NCBI GenBank assembly: GCA_002633005.1
Contig: NMRA01000176.1
Location: 98,234 to 162,233, forward strand
Length of the DNA: 64,000 nucleotides
Direction: 5' to 3'
From: Phoronis australis
Taxonomy: Eukaryota; Phoronida; Phoronidae
Position 1 is the first letter of the stretch, and every line of letters starts with the position of its first letter. This document shows, piece after piece, positions 23,001 to 33,281 of the stretch. Under the pieces are notes generated by a model. The model made no database searches and had not been told where the DNA came from. It saw only the letters and a program-made list of their open reading frames with translations. The translations under genes and the position numbers were made by a program.

Positions 23001-26000
23001 CTGCCCCTGGAACCCAACTTACTCATCCCAGAATGTGCAACAGCGCTGTCTGCCTCTCGGACCACAACAGTAGTCCATGTCTTCTCCTTGGAACCACATG
23101 GGGCAGATAAACATGCCATAGGTAACCCCATTCAAGTTGGGTTCATAGTTCTCACAGATGGCAGGCTCTAGAAAGTGAGAAGAGCGACAAAACATCAAGT
23201 TTTTGTATAATAGCAATAATGATATTGGGAGACTTTCAATTAGCATTGTGGAGACTGATCACGTGCGACCTTCTACTAGTGGCCCCTAAGAGGACAAAGA
23301 AGGCAATTCATCTTTCGTTCAAAGTGCATCAAGTTTAACCAATACACAATACAGGGTATTTTGACGAAGTCAAAATCATTCCCCACTGCAAAGAAGTATA
23401 TCCTGGATCAGATAGTTGGCCCTAAATGTCGCCGGTCCCACGAGAACAGTCACAACCCTTTCTGAAAATCTTCCATTAGCAATACCAACACTCACATCGC
23501 ACAGACCTTTCATTAATAAATTAAACATTGAGAATTTCAAGAAACATATTACAATAATCAGATCATTGTCAAAATTACCAAAAGCTTCAAGCATGGGAAA
23601 GGTCTCAAAAGCATGATCAATAAACTTCTCCAGGTCCAAAGCGAAAACATGCAAACCTGGGTCACAAACCAGTTAATGTGTTAAAAGCCTCGAAATGTAT
23701 TTCAGGCATAAATTAAAGCAAAACATTGACACGACGCAAGTGAATATCTAAGCTGAGTGTCATAACTCATGACCGTATTTTCTGAAATAATGGGCATATT
23801 TGGTTTTCAATAAAATGTATTAAAGAAATGATGTTTGACTCTATGTAAGGGACAATTCACAAGCATCGTTATTTTCACAAATTTATAAAATGTGAGCTTA
23901 AGGAAGGGGGCAGGTAAACGCTTGCTGCTTTTATCGTTATACAAGAGCAACGCGGAGCAGTGAAATGCGCCCACGAATGCACCGCTAACGTTGTGCTTCT
24001 AGGGTGTTTATTTGGAACATAAAAATTTGCAACCAGATGGCACACAATATGATGAATCCATCTGAGAACTTGTATGTGTCATAAAAATCTGTTAAGGAAC
24101 TTCTGAGAAAACAGAGGAAAATTAAAAAATGAAATTGCCACTAAGAGGCTATAAGTGCAAAAAAACGTAACTGCAACAAAGAGGCACCAAAGTAGATAAA
24201 GTCGTCAGAAGATCATGGTCAGACTTCCTCTTCCCAATAGGAACATAAATGTCAACTTCCACAACCATCCTTAGAGTGGTTTGGTTGACAGAAAGGCAGA
24301 CGTCAAATAAGACGACTCGAAAACAGTAAAAATGGCCACAAGGTGGCGAAAAATGCCTCGAATTTTGCCGAAAACCGGATGATAGCGTCACTTGACTGAT
24401 AGATATCTAACTGCCAAATTTAATGAAAATCCATCGACGATCCTTTAAGATACAGAGGTAAACATAAAAAACTAAAATTGCCTCTAGGGGCACGCCGGTA
24501 GCCCGATCCGTCTGAAAGTCGCCATCCTCTGTAGTCAACTTCATATAAATACACCAGCAAAATTCAATAAAGATCCTGTAGAGCATTTAGGAGATACAGC
24601 CATGGGTGCAAAAACAAACAAAACTGCCACTAGGAGGCGCCATAGTATTCCAAGTCATGGAAAATCATTGTCAGTCGCCCTCTTCATAGTAAGAACATAT
24701 ATGCCAACTTTCAAAATAATACCTAGAGCGGTTTGGTTGATGGAACAGCGGATGCCAAAAAACAGACTCGAAAACAGTAAAAATGGCCACCAGGTGGCAA
24801 AAAGTACCCTGAATCCGTCTGAAAATGGGAGGATGGCATCATCTCACTAATAGATGTCTAACTTCCAAATTTTATGAAAATCCGTTGAGGACCTCCAAGT
24901 CTACAGGTAAGCGTAAAAAAATTAAAATTGCCATTAGGGGGCACACCAGTAGTCGGAAAGGTCCGAAATTCATTGTCATCTGTTGTCAGATTCATGGGAA
25001 CACATCTGCCAAATCTCATTAAGATCCTGTGAAAGGTTTAGGAGATACAGCCATGGGCACAAAAACAAACAAAAATGCCACTATGAAGCACCACAGTTGT
25101 CGAAGTCGTTGGAAAATCATCATCAGTCGCCCTCCTCACAGCAAGAACATAATATGCTAATTTTCAAAATCATTCCTAGAGCGGTTTGGTTGATAGAACG
25201 GCGGACGCCAAAAAACAGACTCGAAAACAGTAAAAATGGCCACTAGGTGGTGCAAAGTACCTTGAATCCGTCCGAAAATGGGAGGATGGCATCATTTCAC
25301 TAATAGATGTCTAACTTCCAAATTTTATGAAAATCCATTGAGAACATCCGAAGATACAGAGGTAAGCGTAAAAAAAATAAAATTGCCACTAGGGGGCACA
25401 TCGGTAGTCGGAGAGTTCTGAAATTCCTTGTCGTTCGTTGTCAGCTTCATAGGAATACATCTGCTAAATCTCATCAAGATCCTGTGAGGGGTTTAGGAGA
25501 TCCAGCTGCGGACGTTGGACGACCGGACAGACAGAGATGACGGCAATATATGCAAACACATATAAATACGTGGGCGCATAAAAATTGGGAATTTCAAAGA
25601 GACAATGCTTTATTCGTGACTACAGTATATTATTCAACAACTTAATTATATGAAAGACACCAGCATAGCAGCATACAACTTAACTGTATGAAAGACACCA
25701 GCATAGCAGCATACAACTTAATTATAAGAAAGACACCAGCATAGCAGCATACAATCATGCAATTTACAGAAAAATTATTGTCCAAAAGATACATAGACAT
25801 TTTGTAGACATTCAAGGGTAGGAAGAGGTCAGAAAAGTGCACAATATACACTAATCATGAAAATAATACCATTATCCCTTCAAGACATATGACCATTCAT
25901 AACCATTTTCGTTTTGTCACCGAATGACTTATAGATTTGGCCGGAAAATCGAAACTTGGCTTGCAAGGGATTTGAGTTTGGGTCTCAGAATTTGCAAGCG

Positions 26001-29000
26001 CACACAGTACCGCTAAGCCACGGCACACGCACTACAAGCAGAGTTGAAAAAAAATGTATTATAAACAAGTTGTGCACAAGGATACTCAATGTCTGAGACG
26101 TATTTCTTGACTATTAAATTACTAAGTGAAAAGGGAACTTCCAAACATTTGGAGTATATGAAACATTCAAACTCTAAAAAAACAATATGCATTGTAGCTG
26201 AATAAGTAGCAATTCTGATCAATAAACCACTGTCAAATACGTAACTATGCAAAAATACCAGTTTGACAGAGCAAAAGGATATTTTTGATGTCATTAGTGT
26301 TGACCTGATGACCTATGACATCATCCAAGTAGTTCCAAAAGCATCAACATGAAGGAAACAGAGGTTTCTACAAGACAGCAAGTGCTCTTATACTTGATGG
26401 TTTTTAGAAAAAATATCACTGGAAGGTGAGTGATATTTTTTCTTACAGCCATCTCGTTCCTCATTACACGTTTAATAATGCCAGAACCATTTAACAACCT
26501 ATGTAATAATGTGCCGACGGCTAATCATAACGAAAACATTCTTATGTTTAAAACTGTACACTGAAAACGCACTTCATTCTTGAGGTTTCTGTGACCCAAA
26601 CTGGAGAATGCGTTCACAACAGAACATTTAATTACAGTTACAAGACAAAAGCAATCGAACAAAAAGTACAGTAAAGATCCTCCAGTTTGAAAAATTAATT
26701 GTCGTCCCAAATTCAAGAATTACGATCAACAGCAAACGATCATTCACCTTGACGTTACGCAACAATCGGGACGTCTGAAAACGATGCGTCATTGGCAACA
26801 ACTTGTTCAACAGATAAGAGTTTGTTTTCACAAACACAAACACAGTGTTCGATATTTGAGAAAAAAGCCAAAATTGCCCATGTCCCAATCTCCAGAATCA
26901 AAAACATTTAATTTTAACATGAATTTCAGTGTCCCAAATTTTAGAAAGTGTTCCAAACTAAATAATTTTTACCACCGTTTTCCTGTCATGACTGAATTCT
27001 GTTGACAGCAAAATTTGCGGGCAACAATTGCTATGGCAGCAAAATTCTAATTGGCCAATAGCTAAGCAGCCTTGCTAATTTTCCTCTTTGCTGCTTCATT
27101 ATTAGTCATGATGAAAGATGACTCTGACGATGAATTTGGCTTCAACACAGCCGACATAGTGGGTCATTTTGTCTGAATACTTTTAGGGTCTCTGGCTCAC
27201 AACTAGTGTGGTCATTACTTTAGGATGGGGAAGGGAAGTCAATGGCCAGTCAGGTAACTGTTGTAAATAAATTGCCTTTGTTAGAAGAAATAATTCAAGT
27301 CCTAAAATAAGGCATCAAGTTATAAATCATGCTTCCTAAGATTGCGCATTTAAATTGACCTTAGTGTGAAGCTGCGAATTTTCAGATATACCAAAGTTCA
27401 CACAATCCTGTTTTAGAGAAGTTATCAATGAACGGCATGGGATTTTATTGCAAATTGCAAGCAGACAAACGCATAGAAAGACACGCTTACGAGTAACAAG
27501 AAGACCTAGGATATTGATAGCGATATACATCCTATATGAAGAACAGGATAATTCATTCAGTATAATACAAAACGTGCCACTCTGACTAAAGCTGGGAATG
27601 AAAATCAATAACATCATTCAGTCATTCCCTAGCAATCATTTCACAAACACACTGGCAACACATTTCATGCGATAAACAGTTTAGAATGCTTCTAATATGG
27701 AGCATTCAAGTGATGTATAGGACTGCATATTAAAAAATTTCAGAAAAAAATTTCAAGAGCTTCAAATGTGAGGAGCAGGCCAGACGAAAGCTCTGACATC
27801 TTAGTTATAAAATGGCCGAGTTTGCAACTTGAATGGTTCAATCATGTGTGAACACTCTCAGTTTTGGATCGCGACAGCAACATTTTTAAACAAACACAAC
27901 AGCGTGTACTATCTCTAACAAATCGAAATCTGGTATTTCACCAACTCAACAATTTAGCTTCACCACAGAAACTTCAAAAGCTCCGACTCACCAGCATCAG
28001 GGTTGCTAAGGTAACGTCTACGGAGAGCATATTGCCTTGACCCATACAGAGTCCCTAGGGCAAACATCGTCTTCCAGTTGGTATATCGAGAAGAAGATAT
28101 GGACCTTGACGCCCGGTAGCTACGATAACTGCGGTAGCTACGATAACTGCGGTAGCTACGATAACTGCGGTAGCTACGATAACTGCGGTAACCGCGGCCG
28201 TCACATTCCCCTGAAATACAGTAGATTGTATAAAAGTCAACTCCCCATGCAGAGAAACTAGGACAAGCCATTTCAAACTATGTCAAGCGGCGAATGCTCT
28301 CACTTAATTTAGTGACTTTCACAAAAAACAGTCGTGAAATCACAAAAGTTAACACTTTATATTTTCTATGGTTACAATGTGGTTAAAATGACACCTATCA
28401 TAGGTGTTAGTTTTCGCTTACTAAACACCATTTCATTCTTGTTTGACCTGCTGATGTAGTGCTCAATACAAGGCTTTAAATAAGGGCTGTTCCAGTAAAA
28501 TCTGTATGGGAGGGGGGAAGGCACCTTTTTTTCGCACCCACCACCCATATTTTTCATTTATTTCTTCAGCCTACCACCCGTAATTTTTTATAAGTTTGAA
28601 ATGCAACCACCCGTAATTTTTTTTTTGTTCTTGCGGTTGACTGCACAGGCACTTGAGTTTATTTGTTCCTCCATCACCACTAACGTCATTCATTACTAAG
28701 AAAACATGTTTCTTATAAATGGTGATTAGCCATCGAGAAATTCGAGCACCTGTGGTTAAATGGTGTTATGGGCATGCCAATGAGGAGATCGGAAGGAGTG
28801 AAAAAGTCGGAGCTTTTTGCAAGTTGCATTTCTGTTTCAGTTTTTGATTTTGTGCGGATTGTTTATAAAATTTACTAAAATTACCCACCATCAAACATTT
28901 ATGGCCCAATGAAACAACAACGACCTGTAAATTTTTATTTTTTTGAAGTACGACCACCAGCCATTTTGAATTTAAATCAAACGCAACCACCCATAAATTT

Positions 29001-29653
29001 TTATTTCAGTTGCCTTCCCCCCCACACAGATTTTGCTGGAACAGCCCTAAAGCTTTTAGTGTGTTATTATCATTTAATGACACTGATTCATCCATCATTA
29101 AAGAATGGCAGCCAATTTGGCACTGGGTGGCATTCTAATTTTTTCCTCGGATCACTAAAATAAGAGTCCAATAAAGATGTCGAGCTTTCATCGAAAATCT
29201 AGAAGAAACTCCGTTTAAGGTATTGAGAACAATGCCCCATCAATACATAGGATCCAACTCGTAACCTCTCGACAGTAAATCTAGTTATTCGATTAATAAG
29301 GCACTTGCCAAAGACAAAATTTGTTTTAAACAGTACAAAGACAGATCTAGGATGTCATAAGAGGTTCTTGACCACTGTTTTAGAAGGAAAATGCTCATGT
29401 AAGCCTAAAAACTGCATGCCAACAACTTCTTTTTTATCGTGTCTGTAAAGAGGGGGGCTGGGGGCCCTGAATCCACTTCACTCAAGCTATTTATTGTGTT
29501 AGCCATGAGTTTCTAAAGAAGAAATTGGTAAACAAAACATTGCCTTACCTACAATCCCCAAGAGAACAATGCAGGCCAAAATTTGAAACAGAATCTCTTT
29601 AAAGTTAGCCATTCTGAATGCTGTCTGTATGTGGATAGTATCTTCCACACCTG
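17722..29653 (-). CDS. Shisa-family single-pass membrane adaptor, complete coding structure
   Basis: Seven coding exons on the minus strand splice in perfect phase to a 296-residue protein: 29612-29549, 28210-27992, 23167-23023, 21318-21167, 20775-20719, 19995-19795 and 17774-17722. Order of parts: signal peptide (1 to about 22), Tyr-Arg-Ser repeat (29-55), Shisa cysteine domain (95-143; C99, C116, C128-C129 and C137-C138 with YCCG), TM helix (about 148-166) followed by CCYCCCCY, a Pro/Tyr/Gln-rich cytosolic tail, and a terminal PPPSY (PPxY, about 288-291). Known Shisa proteins sit in the ER or plasma membrane, hold back or modulate receptors (Frizzled/FGFR for Shisa1-3, AMPA receptors for Shisa6-9) and recruit WW-domain ubiquitin ligases through PPxY. 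Shisa4/5-like and CYYR1-like members are the nearest in layout. A non-coding 5' exon is likely, because a good acceptor (CTCTCATTTCAG) lies about 40 bases before ATG. Partner and paralogue class are not determined. Confidence 0.88.
17986..18280. mobile_element. 295 bp foldback (MITE-like) element in Shisa-like intron 6
   Basis: The terminal inverted repeats are about 44 bases long, GAGAGCCTTTCGATGACG... at 17986 and its reverse complement ending at 18280, with about four mismatches. The interior is also self-complementary: CTGAGTATCTGCTAGTAGAC and AACTTACCACC pair with GGTGGTAGGTTT and TACTAGCAGATACTAAG. Nearly the whole element can therefore fold into one long hairpin. No coding capacity. 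A target-site duplication could not be settled by eye. Confidence 0.88.
19795..19995 (-). CDS. Shisa-like coding exon 6: Pro/Tyr/Gln-rich tail
   Basis: The exon lies between acceptor CTTTTGTTAG and donor CAAG|gtagga, phase 1 to 1, 201 bases. It encodes a disordered cytosolic stretch with repeated PQP, YPQ and PYP motifs (e.g. TPSYPQPAAGYQPYPQSGN), which is characteristic of Shisa4/5 tails and of proteins that bind WW or ESCRT-type partners. Confidence 0.88.
20026..20056 (+). repeat. (AAT)n microsatellite
   Basis: About ten AAT units lie in the intron between Shisa-like coding exons 5 and 6, only 30 bases upstream (in the gene's direction) of the exon 6 acceptor. Read on the transcript it is a U/A-rich tract next to the polypyrimidine region, so length changes could influence splicing. 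Confidence 0.9.
20719..20775 (-). CDS. Shisa-like coding exon 5: juxtamembrane linker
   Basis: A 57-base exon, phase 1 to 1, between acceptor GTGCTACAG and donor GACG|gtgagt. It encodes QQHQNVQGTDGSVTYTAD, a polar cytosolic linker. Because it is symmetric in phase it could be skipped without frameshift. Confidence 0.83.
20805..21010 (+). repeat. Interspersed repeat D, copy 1 (diverged)
   Basis: Begins TTTTCAAAATGAACTAGACAAC, as do copies at about 22447, 54473 and 59190. It also shares a downstream TTTCAATTTTTGGCTAAAACT and GTTGAAATTGCAACT with the 22447 copy. Alignment was by eye and the boundaries are approximate. Confidence 0.55.
21167..21318 (-). CDS. Shisa-like coding exon 4: transmembrane segment
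   Basis: The exon lies between acceptor CATCTGTTTTCAG and donor TTAA|gtacgt. It encodes the TM helix AGAIIGFILLGLLVIGCSIA followed directly by the palmitoylation-type cluster CCYCCCCY and a basic/polar stop-transfer region. The position right after the cysteine domain is the Shisa arrangement. Confidence 0.9.
22440..22640 (+). repeat. Interspersed repeat D, copy 2 (diverged)
   Basis: Starts TTTCAAAATAAACTAGACAAC and shares ATTCAATTCTGGCTAAATCT and GTTGAAATCGCAACAT with copy 1. It sits in the intron between Shisa-like coding exons 3 and 4. Confidence 0.55.
23023..23167 (-). CDS. Shisa-like coding exon 3: cysteine-rich Shisa domain
   Basis: The exon lies between acceptor TCTCACTTTCTAG and donor GATGA|gtaagt, phase 1 to 2. 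It encodes the extracellular/luminal core: CENYEPNLNGVTYGMFICP, then a spacer, then DYCCGPRGRQRCCTFWD. The pattern C-x2-Y-x5-G ... F-x-C-P ... CCG ... CC is the family signature. Confidence 0.9.
24136..25515 (+). repeat. Tandem array of about 450 bp units rich in CTCF-core-like motifs
   Basis: Three related units start near 24140, 24590 and 25041. The shared blocks include GGAGATACAGCCATGGG, GAGCGGTTTGGTTGA, ACTCGAAAACAGTAAAAATG and CTAACTTCCAAATTTTATGA. The first unit is the most diverged. The array ends in GGACGACCGGACAGACAGAG, a simple-repeat-like terminus seen in many marine invertebrate interspersed elements. Each unit carries two or three motifs of the type CCACYAGRKGGC, detailed under findings. 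The array lies in the intron between Shisa-like coding exons 2 and 3. Confidence 0.85.
25638..25751 (+). repeat. 38 bp tandem repeat, three copies
   Basis: Units start at 25638, 25676 and 25714, each containing GAAAGACACCAGCATAGCAG followed by CATA. Only a few bases differ between units. Intronic in the Shisa-like gene. Confidence 0.9.
26560..27010 (+). repeat. Interspersed repeat C, copy 1
   Basis: Shares CCCAAATTCAAGAATTAC, CATGTCCCAATCTCCAGAAT and CCCAAATTTTAGA..CCAAACTA with copies at about 42120-42425 and 50655-50890. The copies lie in introns of two different genes, which argues for a dispersed element. Boundaries are approximate. Confidence 0.6.
27992..28210 (-). CDS. Shisa-like coding exon 2: Tyr-Arg-Ser repeat exon
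   Basis: The 219-base exon lies between acceptor CTACTGTATTTCAG and donor GCTG|gtgagt, phase 1 to 1. It begins GECDGRG, runs through eight YRS triplets and a YRA (residues 29-55), then a basic region to NPDA. It forms the N-terminal luminal part before the cysteine domain. The repeat is encoded by a perfect 18 bp minisatellite, so its length probably varies between alleles. The phase and splice sites fit both neighbours exactly. Confidence 0.85.
28115..28186 (+). repeat. 18 bp x 4 coding minisatellite
   Basis: Four perfect copies of GGTAGCTACGATAACTGC start at 28115, 28133, 28151 and 28169, and partial units flank them. On the minus strand each unit encodes RSYRSY in the Shisa-like protein, so unit gain or loss keeps the frame. 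Confidence 0.95.
28483..29048. mobile_element. 566 bp foldback element, family B copy 1
   Basis: The ends are inverted repeats: AGGGCTGTTCCAGTAAAATC at 28483 and the complement of AGGGCTGTTCCAGCAAAATC ending at 29048. Each is followed inward by a G-rich run. The interior is built of degenerate ACCACCC(A/G)TAATTTTT sub-repeats. It lies in Shisa-like intron 1. A second member with the same ends is at 34797-35552. No transposase is encoded. Confidence 0.85.
29549..29653 (-). CDS. Shisa-like coding exon 1: signal peptide
   Basis: ATG at 29612-29610 begins MANFKEILFQILACIVLLGI, a typical signal peptide. The exon ends GTAG|gtaagg in phase 1, matching exon 2. An acceptor about 40 bases upstream (CTCTCATTTCAG) suggests that the exon starts near 29653 and that a non-coding first exon lies further right. 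The donor and hydrophobic core were the key evidence; no other signal exon in phase was seen upstream of exon 2. Confidence 0.75.
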   Translation of the reverse strand, partial: QVWKILSTYRQHSEWLTLKRFCFKFWPALFSWGL

Positions 29654-31754
29654 CTGAAATGAGAGCGATAGAGGCATGAAGAAAGGCCAAAAAAAGAGTC
29701 AAATAAAGACATAAAGAAAGGCCAAACAAAAGAGTCAAATAAAACTACTGGAGTTGATCGAATTCAGTTTAAACTTGTTGTACAATGTGATAGCATAACT
29801 GAGACAACACATACTTTCACTCAGCATTGGCGTGAAAAACTAGTTTCTCAAAACATTGTCTGATAGTACAGTACATAAATCTTCACACAACCAGCTTCAG
29901 CAAAGGTACTAGTATTAGATTTGACAAGCCGAATTACCGGACTTTGCGAGAAACCATGGTAACAGGAATCAGTGGAGCGTCCAGCACTGATCTACTTATT
30001 TACATTTTTGATTGTTTCGACAGAAAATTGTATAATTCTTTAGTTTGTCTCAATTACAAGCGAAAGAACCGTGGTGACATCCAACAAAGAAAGAAACAAC
30101 AGAAATAGAATAGGTACATGACAGTTTGTTTAACACAAATGTATGAAATACAAAACTACAAGTACAGAATTACAATGCACCCTCTGTTTCCGTCATCATC
30201 ATCCTCATTATTTTAGTTTGGGTCGACTAAAATAGCCCAAGCCTCCAAAGCCAAAAACTTATAAGTAAGAGTTCACTTTGAAAGCCATAGTTGAAACCAA
30301 AACTTAAAGTTAAGTTTAGAAGCTAGACCACATGGAATCCAAATTCATTGCCTGAGAGCCAGTTTTTATATTCTGCGCTAAGAATGGTCCAAAATGCACC
30401 AATTTAGGGGTATAAAGTTTAAGGAAAAAATGAAAATGATAAGTGAAATTGTGTCATTGGAAGTGCCAAATATAGAATTTAAGCTGTAATAGGCACCCCT
30501 TAAACAATGAACAAAGTCAGTTAACGCAAAAACTACCAGTAGCCAGCATTCTCATTAAACTATGTAGACAAAACCTGGGACAAGACAACAAGACAATGAT
30601 GTTGACTACTAAAATTAACACCTACTTAGTCCTAATACAACCACATCTAGTAATACACATTGTAGTGCTAAACTGTGATGATGGAAATGAGTGCTGACTG
30701 GTAGCCAATTTTGTTTCAGTTTCAACCAAGATGACTATCAATGAAGATTATTTACAAAGGTTTCACTTTCAGTTCATACTTTGAAGAGAATGGATTTATA
30801 TTAAAATGACTGATAGTGATAACAATGTAGGGAGGACAATCAAAAAGTAGGTCACCGTGCTCCATATTTGCCTCCGTGTAAAACCCACGTCGGTAAATTA
30901 CCCGATTCCAGACTTCAAAGTTAACTATAAGACAATTTTGTGTTATAAATCGTTACCTTAGTCTTTATTTCTACGTTTGTAATCTTTTTGTCTCAAATTA
31001 TCGCTGATAAATCATTTTTTGTAAGCTTTTTATAGCGCACGATTTTCCGCCATGCGATCAACTTTCGAAAAAGTACCTCTTGTTCCTCCTATCCAAAAGA
31101 GCACTATACTCTCAAATACAAACATGAAATTTGGACAGGATGTAGTTTAGATGCGTGCGCATCTCCTCAAGTTGTTTTCTCGAAGTCTTGGCCAAGTTTT
31201 CATGGCGAGTTTTCGATCGTCCGGAAGGCCTAATTTTGGTTGGTCAGGAGATTGATGTTTTTCCAGTTGCGCAATATGCCCCCCGATTTTTAGATGAGGA
31301 ATTTATCACTCTTTTAAATGGTAATTATTCCATTTTCAGAAATTCTGTCAAACTGCATTGGCACTTTTCAAACAGCAGTCGTTAGTTCACTAAGTCGCCG
31401 CATGTCAGCGCCACCAGCGGCTACGTTGAAGTTCAATGGCATTGCAACTTCACCGTTCGAAATAAAGTTGTTACAAAGTTTTTGTTGCGTAAATGATGAA
31501 ATCCTTCATTTTAAGAGTGATTTGTTTTCCCAAATGGTCTTTTGTCTACTTTCTGATGTTTTTTTGCCACGATACAATCTAATAGTACATGGGTGGCACC
31601 CAGCACTGAAAAAAGTGGGGGAGCTATAGCCTCCCCCAGCCCCCTGTCACTCGGCTGTCAGGCAATGATCTAGGATTTTCAGATGGGAGGGGGGGCAGGG
31701 TATTACGTAGGATTTTACCCGTAAGATATTTGCACCCTCAAACTGCCAAATGAA

Positions 31755-31815
31755 TTATGGGAGTTTTAGGAGGGCCACGTGCCAGGCCACCTTGCCTCCC
31801 CCCAAATCCACCAAT
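31755..31815 (-). repeat. DNA-transposon-like terminal sequence, copy 3 (diverged)
   Basis: On the minus strand the order TGGTGGATTTGGGGGGAGGC, then GGTGGCC, then GGCCCTCCTAAAACTCCCA follows the pattern of the ends at 7806 and 12962. More diverged than the other two. Confidence 0.4.
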
Positions 31816-32265
31816 GTGATCTTGTGATTTGATGTGAAATTTCCTCCTAGCTCAGATGTATTTGTTTTTGAGCTGATGTGGTGTCTTTGCTCTTCACCTT
31901 TTAAGCTGTGTAATCCATTGTTTTCATCAAACATGATGCCTGTTCTACACGCTAACAACACACTTAAACAGCAATAGAAATGGATCCAAATTTTATATAA
32001 TACACACCACCATGTTTGTCTCAATGAGACAAATCTTTTTATATGCAGCACATGTATATTCTTTTATTTTTTACAAAATTATGTAAAAAGGCAGATATTT
32101 TACTCATAACTTTCGCACTTGCCCCAGGCTTGGAACCAGTTCCTAGCTCCAGAGTATATAGTCATCCAGTATGGCATAACAGTTTCCTCATCAGTTTGGA
32201 CCAATAGGGTTAAGGACATTTAGTTAGGGTTAAGGTACTTAAATTTACATGCGTGCACCCAGGGT

Positions 32266-32289
32266 GGGGGGGGGGGGGGGCTCANNNNN
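32266..32289. other. Homopolymer G run and assembly gap
   Basis: Fifteen G residues, then CTCA and five N bases: a sequencing/assembly break at a difficult homopolymer. The true length here is unknown. Confidence 0.95.
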
Positions 32290-33232
32290 CCATTTGTCGA
32301 AACTCTCTAGAGGATAGCCTTAGACCCTTGGGCCGCGGGCAAACCAAACACGAACCTGTAAATAACGGGGTGAAGTTGCCTCATACAGTTCAGAATATGA
32401 GACCAGTCAAGCTCAAGTCAAGGAAATGGTTACGCGATATAAATCTGATACTAACTTAATGTAGAGAATTAGTTTCACAATTATATCCATAACAGACGTT
32501 AGCCAATGCTCTTCTCTGAATGGCCTCATGCGCACAACTACTTACCAAGTTTTAATCAGAAAAGCAAGATAAATGTGACAAGCTTTAAGACAACTCGGGC
32601 AATATGCCCGACATCGTATTTTCCAAGCACTTGCGCAAACTCGGTTTTGGTAGGCGGATCCACCCTCTGCACTAAACAAAAGGGATTTTTAATGTTTTAT
32701 GGTATATTGAAAGCGCAGAAGTTGACAAAAAGGTTTCGTAATTTTCAAAATTCAAGTGCAACTGAGAGATTTTATTAGCAAAATCTATACTTAGCTTGAT
32801 ATACAGATGGAATAGCTTGGTTAACAAAAAATCTTTGAAAAAATCTAAACCCTCTCCCTAAAGGCAGCATGGACTATTCCAATAGTCGGTGGTCTGGCAC
32901 CAGACTGCGCTGAGTAGTCCATGCGTTCGTTCATGGGTAATCAGAGTTTTGTGCTTAATTATTCGTTTATGTGCAAGTTGCATGTTCAACAGTGTCTGTT
33001 CTTGTAGTTCAATAACTGAAAAAGCACTAACTCTTACAATTTATTTTGAAGACAGGCAGAAACCGTATCAGAGATAGCTCCTGGTGTAATTTTGATCTTA
33101 CCGACGCCTGTTGTCCATTTATGGCATAACAACAAGGAAGTAAGCGTGAAAGGCCCAAAGCAGGAAGTTGAGAAGGAATGAGAAATCAGCTTTCTGCGCA
33201 TTCAGTCAGTTTTCTCTTATAAATTTTCAGTG

Positions 33233-33281
33233 ATGTCGTCTTTAACAGTCTTCCACGACAACTTGAGGCAAATTTTAGAAG
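33233..33281 (+). CDS. SKAP: SKAP coding exon 1
   Basis: ATG at 33233 encodes MSSLTVFHDNLRQILE plus one base and ends at G|gtaacc. It joins in phase to DVQKFLV of exon 2, reproducing the start of the SKAP helical region. An acceptor-like TTTCAG lies two bases before ATG. Confidence 0.85.

Larger units (their letters stand above)
29654..33230. other. Region between head-to-head Shisa-like and SKAP genes
   Basis: Probably contains the promoters and non-coding first exons of both genes, but none could be fixed. It also holds a diverged transposon end (31755-31815, minus), a G/C-run rich segment at 31590-31700, a 15-base G run and five Ns (32266-32289). Open frames at 31155-31629 overlap and lack features. 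Confidence 0.4.
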
